NCBI GenBank assembly: GCA_039105265.1
Contig: JAPFFF010000018.1
Coordinates: 558,001 to 622,000 of the forward strand
Origin: Tritrichomonas musculus
Lineage: Eukaryota; Parabasalia; Tritrichomonadida; Tritrichomonadidae
Length of the DNA: 64,000 nt
Reading direction: 5' to 3'
Shown here: in pieces, positions 58,541 through 64,000 of the stretch
Layout of the letters: each line of letters opens with the position of its first letter
How positions within the stretch are numbered: the first letter of the stretch is position 1
The notes under the pieces: generated by a model
The model's input: only the letters and a program-made list of their open reading frames with translations
Databases searched by the model: none
What the model was told of the DNA's origin: nothing
Program-made: the position numbers and the translations under genes

Positions 58541-60394
58541 TTATTCTTCAATAGAATCATCAATAGCACAGTACAATCTTGGATTGAATTGAATTCTCAA
58601 TTTTCTATTGTCAGACATTGAATTCAATGCGTAAGCAACTTCGAGTCTGCTTACTCCACTTTCACTAAATATTTTATTCGCTTCTTCAAAAAGTTGTTTA
58701 AAAACCGAAATTTTTTTATCTTTGATGAAAACTGACAATTTATCACAAATCGTTTCAATTTTGTTTTTATCAATTTCAATATATTTTTGGTCTTCTTTAA
58801 AGTATTCAAAAAGTGGTTTGATTTTTGTAAGAGAATCAAAAGTTTTGATTCGTTCAATTCTATTCTGAATGAAGTAAATTTCATTGTTCGTCTCCAATGA
58901 CAAGAAAGGGCTCATTTTATCAAGCAGGAATTCAATGAATTGAATATCAATGTCCTTTTCATTTCGCAACAAAAAGCATTTAAAAGCATCTAAGAACAAT
59001 TCTGATTGTGGTTGATAATCGATGCTTTTTTCTTGATTTTCAATCCAACAAATGAAAGCTGCTTCAAATTTTTCTTTTGAAAATAATTGTGAGACAATTT
59101 CTTTTGATTTCTCAAAAGTTTGAATCCAACTTTCTTTCTGTGAGAAAAAAATATGAATCGAAGAATAAAAATAAGTCTCTTCTTCTTCTTTGAAGAAGAA
59201 ATTTGATATTTTTTTAATCATTGAAAAATCTTTTTTTGAATTATCTAAATTTGACAAATATAAAGAAATTTTTGATTTGAATGTTTTCCTGATTGAATAT
59301 GAGTCTTTAACGTATTTCAAAAAGGATGATAAAATTTCAATGTGTTTCTCATTGAAAATGTCAATTGACTGATCAAAATATTCGGACAAATTTTTCGAAA
59401 AGAAAGAGAGAAAATTTTTCGAAATTTTCGATTTCATTGATGTCGATGAATTCTTTAGAAAATAGTCATAACAAATGTCATATTCTGGTAGTAATTCTTT
59501 CTTAAATTGGTCTTGATTGAAGCTACTTTTGACAAAATCTGTATTAAATGAAAATTTATATTTTCCTTTGAAATAATCTGAAACATAATTCATAAACGGT
59601 TCCAAATAAAAAGTTGCATAACGGTTATAATCGACTTCTTTCAATTTTTGAATAAAACTTTGAATTTCTTTGAAATTAATGATCGCTTTTGGATCAATTT
59701 CTGTATATAAATATGTCGATGTGAACCAGAATTCTTTTTCAATACCTAAAATGGCTTCATCTATCAATTGTGTTTGTTTATTTGGACTTTCAAATAGTTT
59801 TTTTATTCCCTTTTTCAATGAATTGACATTAATGGCGAATTTTTCTGTCAATTCTGGGATTTTTTCATGATATGATAATAAAAAATTACATTTTGAATAA
59901 AGTAAACTTAAAACATAGGGTGAATTTCGTAGAATCGTTTTTTTACTGATATATGATACCAAAATGTTTGTCTCTTTAAGATATGGCTTGAATTGAAAAT
60001 AAGATTGAGAAAATAATGATGGTATAAAATTTATAAAAATTTGAAATAGACATCGTTGATCGCTATCGTTTGTTATAGGATTAAATAAAATATCTTTCCA
60101 GTTTTCGTTTCCAAGTTTTATTATGTTTTTCTTCTTTTCCTCATTATTAGAAAAAATAAGTTCAGAAAAAAAATTGATATTCTCTTGATAAATTGTCCAA
60201 AAATGTAAAATATCAAAAATGTTAATATATTGATAAAGACTGAAAAGATGAATTTGTATGATATAACAATAGTTTTGAATAATTGATCGGGCTTTTTCTT
60301 CAAGTTCGTCCAAATCATCATATTGTTTATCCTTTAATTGATATCCTTCTTTAATTAAATCATCCCAAAAGATATTATCTTCTGGTTTATCCAT
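58541..60394 (-). CDS. Hypothetical helical protein, 617 residues
   Basis: ATG at 60392-60394. The whole protein is Lys/Phe/Ile/Ser-rich and predicted helical, with many aromatic residues and Cys/Trp at intervals (FWDDLIKEGYQ, FWFTSTYLY, CWIENQEKS). It starts with an acidic segment (DKPEDNIFWDD) and ends with DDSIEE. I recognise no domain, signal peptide or membrane segment. It is intact although it sits in a gene-poor, transposon-rich stretch, so it is probably under selection or recently duplicated. Helical-repeat proteins of unknown function are common in trichomonads. Confidence 0.7.
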   Translation of the reverse strand: MDKPEDNIFWDDLIKEGYQLKDKQYDDLDELEEKARSIIQNYCYIIQIHLFSLYQYINIFDILHFWTIYQENINFFSELIFSNNEEKKKNIIKLGNENWKDILFNPITNDSDQRCLFQIFINFIPSLFSQSYFQFKPYLKETNILVSYISKKTILRNSPYVLSLLYSKCNFLLSYHEKIPELTEKFAINVNSLKKGIKKLFESPNKQTQLIDEAILGIEKEFWFTSTYLYTEIDPKAIINFKEIQSFIQKLKEVDYNRYATFYLEPFMNYVSDYFKGKYKFSFNTDFVKSSFNQDQFKKELLPEYDICYDYFLKNSSTSMKSKISKNFLSFFSKNLSEYFDQSIDIFNEKHIEILSSFLKYVKDSYSIRKTFKSKISLYLSNLDNSKKDFSMIKKISNFFFKEEEETYFYSSIHIFFSQKESWIQTFEKSKEIVSQLFSKEKFEAAFICWIENQEKSIDYQPQSELFLDAFKCFLLRNEKDIDIQFIEFLLDKMSPFLSLETNNEIYFIQNRIERIKTFDSLTKIKPLFEYFKEDQKYIEIDKNKIETICDKLSVFIKDKKISVFKQLFEEANKIFSESGVSRLEVAYALNSMSDNRKLRIQFNPRLYCAIDDSIEE

Positions 60395-61187
60395 TTTTTA
60401 AATTTTTTTTTTTTTCCAAAGGTCAATTTTCTCACAAAAATTCAAAGAGAAAATGATTTTGAATAGTTTTAAAAATTTTCATTTTTTGGGTCATATATAA
60501 TGCACTGATTTTTAAGGTGCAAATCCAGTACGTTTAGTAACCGCATGTTAAATAAAAAACGATTATTTTCATCCATTTCGTATAACATGCCATAATGCTT
60601 ATTTAAATTGTAAAATAAGTGTCAAAAACAAACCTAGTCAATTTAAACTTTTTCAGAGACATGCAACTATTCAAATAATAAACGTTCTCCTATTCAAAAA
60701 ATAAACTACTGGATTTTTACCTTAAGATCATAATTCAATTAAACTTCTATAAATAAATGAAAAATATGTATAAATTTTTATAGTTTTTGTTTTTGTTTTA
60801 TATATGTAAAAATCTCTTCTAATTTGTCATATCCAAATCACAACAAAGGTTGATTTAAATATCATACATAAAAAATAGATGTACAGAATCATAACTTTTT
60901 CAATAAGTTGTTATTTGCACTTAAAATATCAATATCTCAATCAAATCATTGAATATTCAATTTTCGATAATTCAATAATCATTAATAAAATATAAATTGA
61001 ATATAATATCATGTAAAAAAGCTATTTAACCAAGATATAAAAAGATTGTGTTATAACAAAAAATTGGACCAAATTTATGAGTTCTTAAGAACATATAATA
61101 TGCTTTGTCATGTAAGTAAGCCGATATTTAATTTTGAAAAAAATCGGATCGCATGATTAGAATTGGTTTTTTTGTTTGTTGAAATAA
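60395..61187. other. AT-rich intergenic region
   Basis: Contains short T runs next to the upstream end of the 58541-60394 gene. I see no gene. Confidence 0.5.
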
Positions 61188-61524
61188 ATTAACAGCAACA
61201 TAAACTCAGCCAACAAAGCCAAGTCTCACAGGATTTCTCTCAAAGAAAACTTTTTATTTCAGTCACTTTAAGAATTTTTCTTCAAAACTAAACAAGCAAT
61301 TAAAGAATGTGCCGATTTCAACTTAACCAAGAACGATTTCTTTTCTAAAAAATGCTGAAAGGGATTCAATGGAGTATTCCCATGTAATAACGTGAACGAA
61401 GAGTATTACTCTATTCCGATAAACTGATCTCAAAATAATCTTGGAAGATGTTGCAGATGTGAAAATAAAGAATAGCAAAGGTTTTTATATACGACCAATT
61501 AGAAAAGAAATTCATCTTGACTAG
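61188..61524 (+). pseudogene. Relic gene with three nonsense codons
   Basis: One frame reads protein-like sequence broken by TAA at 61269-61271, TGA at 61356-61358 and TGA at 61425-61427 (segments SANKAKSHRISLKENFLFQS; KECADFNLTKNDFFSKKC; GFNGVFPCNNVNEEYYSIP). A shifted frame then continues as KIILEDVADVKIKNSKGFY to TAG at 61522-61524. Codon choice and residue balance are unlike the AT-only spacers. No start codon or family is recognisable. Confidence 0.55.
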
Positions 61525-61927
61525 TTTGATGTGGGCTGATTTAAATATCATATATAGAAAATGCGCTCAGAAAAAGAAAAGAAAATGAATGAGAAGAAAT
61601 GAAAGAAATGATATAAATTCAAATGAATTTAATGAATGAGATGAAATGATAGGCTCCCATTAATTTCAAATTAATTTGAAAGAAGCTGAATGAATGAATT
61701 AAGTTTTAAAATGCTTTTAATTATTTAAAAAAAGGGAAAATATTATACAAAAATAAAGATTTATTAATATATTGTCAGAAATTTTGTTCTTGATTTCATG
61801 TGAGCACGTGCAAAGTAGCTCGTATTGTTTAGCATGCTGATCAGGAGTATGGAACCATGCAATCGGGAGCATCACAAGAGCTAGATGCTGTTATTTGATA
61901 TAGATTTCAAACTATAAGTTTTCTTTT
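61525..61927. other. Spacer with possible further coding remnants
   Basis: A minus-strand stretch near 61740-61885 is open for about 50 codons (PDQHAKQYELLCTCSHEIK) and less AT-rich than its surroundings. It may belong to the relic that follows. No intact gene. Confidence 0.35.
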
Positions 61928-62143
61928 CTAACTTCTTTCTGAATGTAATTCTGAATGTAGTTTTCTTATTGCACTCTTTATTGACGGAGTCATGATCGGT
62001 TTTCTAGGTTTATCTTCATCTTTATCAGTATCATCCAAAGCTTTCGTTGTTCTTTGAGGGTCAGCTTGGGGATACAGAGCTCGGTACGGGGCTCTCGCGG
62101 CTCTTCTATCTTTGAAGATAGTATTTATTAGAATTGCTTTTCT
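61928..62143 (-). pseudogene. Relic coding segment without a start codon
   Basis: 71 codons open on the minus strand between TGA (62144-62146) and TAG (61928-61930). Composition is protein-like and GC-richer (RRAARAPYRALYPQADPQ, DKDEDKPRKPIM). There is no upstream ATG. Unknown origin; possibly a fragment of a mobile-element gene. Confidence 0.45.
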
Positions 62144-62462
62144 TCATCCAAATAATGATTAATTTTTTTTACCTATGACTGGTAGCTAATATGATTTATG
62201 AAGAGTAAAAGTAAAAAAAAAGCATATTTATCAAAAAAGACAACAACCTCTAAGAAGATTTTGGCAAAATAAGCATTAACATTTTGATAATTTTACATCA
62301 TTGATTGATTACATTTATAAGAAAGAGACATTTGCTTTGAATATTTATTAATGAAAAATATGAATTTGAAAGACGTTATACCGACAAGTTCATTCAATTT
62401 ATTTTTAATATTTATTGAAAAAGCTCGTTTTTTCAAAATAAATATACGTTTAATTATTAGAA
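62144..62462. other. Upstream region of IFT88
   Basis: About 320 bp of AT-rich sequence. The ATG follows TTAATTATTAGAA; a clear initiator is not seen. Confidence 0.5.
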
Positions 62463-64000
62463 ATGACGAGATTAACTTCTTCCAAAGGCAGGCCCCCAAC
62501 ATCTTCTAGGCCATTATCATCACGTAAAGGTGCAGGATATACTAATGGTTTACAAACATCTGGAGGGAAAAAAGTTATTTCTCCATTAGATCATGTTGCA
62601 GAATCTTTTTCACAATTTTTAAAAGATACACGCGACGCCCCAGAAAATAAAATTAAGCAATTTAAGCAAAATATTATGAACGCAATTCAAGAATCCTCAA
62701 ATTTAATAACAACTGAACATCCTCAAGAGGCATTAACCAAAGCTAAAGAAGCAGAAACAGAAATGAAAAGCCTCCAAGATTTTATTACCCAAAAAGGAAT
62801 CGAAGAAAGTGATTTCAAATCTATTAAGTATACTGTTCTCATGCAACTTGCTGATGCATTCAAAGCAAATTCGATGTGGGAAGAAGCTCATCATCGTTAT
62901 CAACGTCTGTTGAAAGATCGAGAATTTCCAAATCAGCAAATTGTTTACCTTGAAATAGGCAATGTTTATATGGCTCAAGGCAAATATGAAGATGCAATCA
63001 AAAATTATGAAATGGGAATCAATCATCTTAAAACTGATACCACTCGTTTAATAGCAAGGTTCAATCAAAATTGCGGAATTGCTCAAATCCATTTAGGTGA
63101 TTATCATAAAGCTCTTTCATCATTTGAAACAGCTATGCGTCAGGAACCATCAATTAAAACAGGATATAATCTTGTTTTATGTCATTCAGTTCTCTCATCT
63201 GTTGAAGAATTAAAAGAAGCATATATCAGAATGCTTTTAGTGAAGCCACAATCATCAATTGCAGAAATGAATGAATCAGATATTCTTGGTAACCAACTTC
63301 ATATTGAAAGAAGAGAACAAGTTCGATTAGTTATGCTTGCATCTCGCTTAGTTGCATCGAAAGCTAATGATAATTGGCAAGAAATGTATGAATTTATATT
63401 CCAGCAGTTAAAGAAATCGAAGTACCCAGAAGCAGCAGGAGAATTTGAAATTGCATATTCATTAGCATATTTATCTCACAAAAATGCAAATAAAGCTATT
63501 GAAATGTTACGCCAAATTAGAAAGAAAGACCCACAATTGATGGCATTAGCTGCAACCAATTTATCTTTCCTTTATTATTTAGAACAAGATTTCGAAAATG
63601 CTGACAAGTATGCCGACATAGCACTTGAACATGATAAATATAATGCACAAGCACTTGTTAACAAAGGAAATTGCTTGATGCAAAACGGCAAAGAAGATGA
63701 AGCTAGAGAAACGTATCTTCAAGCTATTTCTGTTGAAGCGGACTGTGTTGAAGCTCTTTATAATCTTGGTCTTGTTTCTAAATTGATGGGAGCCTATGAT
63801 GAATCCATTCAAGTTTTCGAAAAATTATTACGAATTATTCCTAAATGTCCAGAAGTTCATTTTGAATTGAGTGATTGTTATGATAAAATTGGTCATGTTT
63901 CAAATGCCATTGATTGGCTACATAGACTTATTAATATTCTTCCAACTGATCCAGCTGTATGGCGTCGACTTGGCTATATTTGGGATCGAGATGGAAATCA
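62463..64000 (+). CDS. IFT88: Intraflagellar transport protein IFT88, 3' end outside the window
   Basis: At least 512 codons from the ATG at 62463-62465, running off the right edge. IFT88 is a core IFT-B subunit needed to build flagella. A Ser/Arg/Gly-rich N-terminus is followed by TPRs. Matches to IFT88 are clear: LEIGNVYMAQGKYEDAIKNY (compare VNMGNIYLKQRNYSKAIKFY), IHLGDYHKALSSFETAM, GYNLVLCHSVL, AAATNLSFLYYLEQDFENAD, NAQALVNKGNCLMQNGKED and VEALYNLGLVSKLM. The linker between early and later TPRs, with ERREQVRLVMLASRLVA, matches in position. No break is seen. It is independent evidence that the organism is flagellated. No long ORF on the opposite strand is credible here. Confidence 0.95.
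   Translation, partial: MTRLTSSKGRPPTSSRPLSSRKGAGYTNGLQTSGGKKVISPLDHVAESFSQFLKDTRDAPENKIKQFKQNIMNAIQESSNLITTEHPQEALTKAKEAETEMKSLQDFITQKGIEESDFKSIKYTVLMQLADAFKANSMWEEAHHRYQRLLKDREFPNQQIVYLEIGNVYMAQGKYEDAIKNYEMGINHLKTDTTRLIARFNQNCGIAQIHLGDYHKALSSFETAMRQEPSIKTGYNLVLCHSVLSSVEELKEAYIRMLLVKPQSSIAEMNESDILGNQLHIERREQVRLVMLASRLVASKANDNWQEMYEFIFQQLKKSKYPEAAGEFEIAYSLAYLSHKNANKAIEMLRQIRKKDPQLMALAATNLSFLYYLEQDFENADKYADIALEHDKYNAQALVNKGNCLMQNGKEDEARETYLQAISVEADCVEALYNLGLVSKLMGAYDESIQVFEKLLRIIPKCPEVHFELSDCYDKIGHVSNAIDWLHRLINILPTDPAVWRRLGYIWDRDGN

Noticed and set aside
58378-58569. 63-codon minus-strand ORF overlapping the end of the 617-residue gene
   Set aside because: AT-rich noise in a different frame with no motif.
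62061-62130. tRNA-like GC-rich patch near GAGCTCGGTACGGGGCTC
   Set aside because: No cloverleaf with acceptor and T arms could be drawn; the patch reads as protein-like codons on the minus strand.

Overview
The window is nuclear DNA of a flagellated protist, very probably a parabasalid close to Tritrichomonas foetus; that assignment is inferred. Supporting signs seen here are a very AT-rich genome, long intron-less ORFs in the standard code, short AT-rich intergenic stretches with many A or T runs of 19-27 bases, and stop codons that often overlap TAAA (as in RPAP3, the kinase at 4970 and the AAA-like gene), which is the polyadenylation arrangement known from Trichomonas. The proteome also fits: a NEK kinase, PP1-like phosphatase, BEACH, Mob, Asn- and Gln-rich tracts, a beta-helix surface protein and IFT88. 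I saw no tRNA, rRNA, CRISPR array or prokaryotic operon.

Layout. 1-3.8 kb: two convergent genes for highly charged proteins whose 3' ends both carry tandem Asp/Asn arrays. 5-7.5 kb: a divergent kinase-like gene and a PP1-like phosphatase. 9.2-18.2 kb: canonical poly(A) polymerase diverging from a p115/Uso1-like golgin, then a nucleoside hydrolase. 18.4-22.4 kb: an accessory block with a frameshifted pseudogene, about 1.3 kb of CGAT/GATGAT degenerate repeat, a small basic ORF, eight copies of a 27-bp repeat, a 307-bp inverted-repeat unit and a strong hairpin. 22.9-36.1 kb: Mob-like protein, Hrd1-like E3 ligase, divergent prenylated GTPase, SANT-like protein, NEK kinase, VPS9-like protein and RPAP3-like co-chaperone. 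36.2-52.1 kb: beta-helix surface protein, NAC-beta, a 2382-residue BEACH-family protein, a SAPS-like phosphatase regulator, a Vps4-like protein that has lost its ATPase residues, and a coiled-coil protein. 52.1-62.2 kb: a gene-poor block holding an 854-bp MULE-like element with a 10-bp target duplication, a decayed kinase/Sel1 gene, a 1.24-kb element with 45-bp perfect inverted repeats, one intact gene of unknown function and two relic genes. 62.5 kb to the end: the 5' part of IFT88.

The genes are monocistronic and unrelated in pathway. Themes are mRNA 3' ends, protein folding and quality control (NAC, RPAP3, Hrd1), membrane traffic (p115, VPS9, Rab-like GTPase, BEACH, Vps4-like), phosphorylation (kinases, PP1, SAPS, Mob) and the flagellum (IFT88, NEK). 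Several family members have lost signature residues. The best new candidates are the catalytically dead Vps4-like protein, the two non-autonomous DNA transposons, and the compositionally foreign block at 19.6-22.4 kb.
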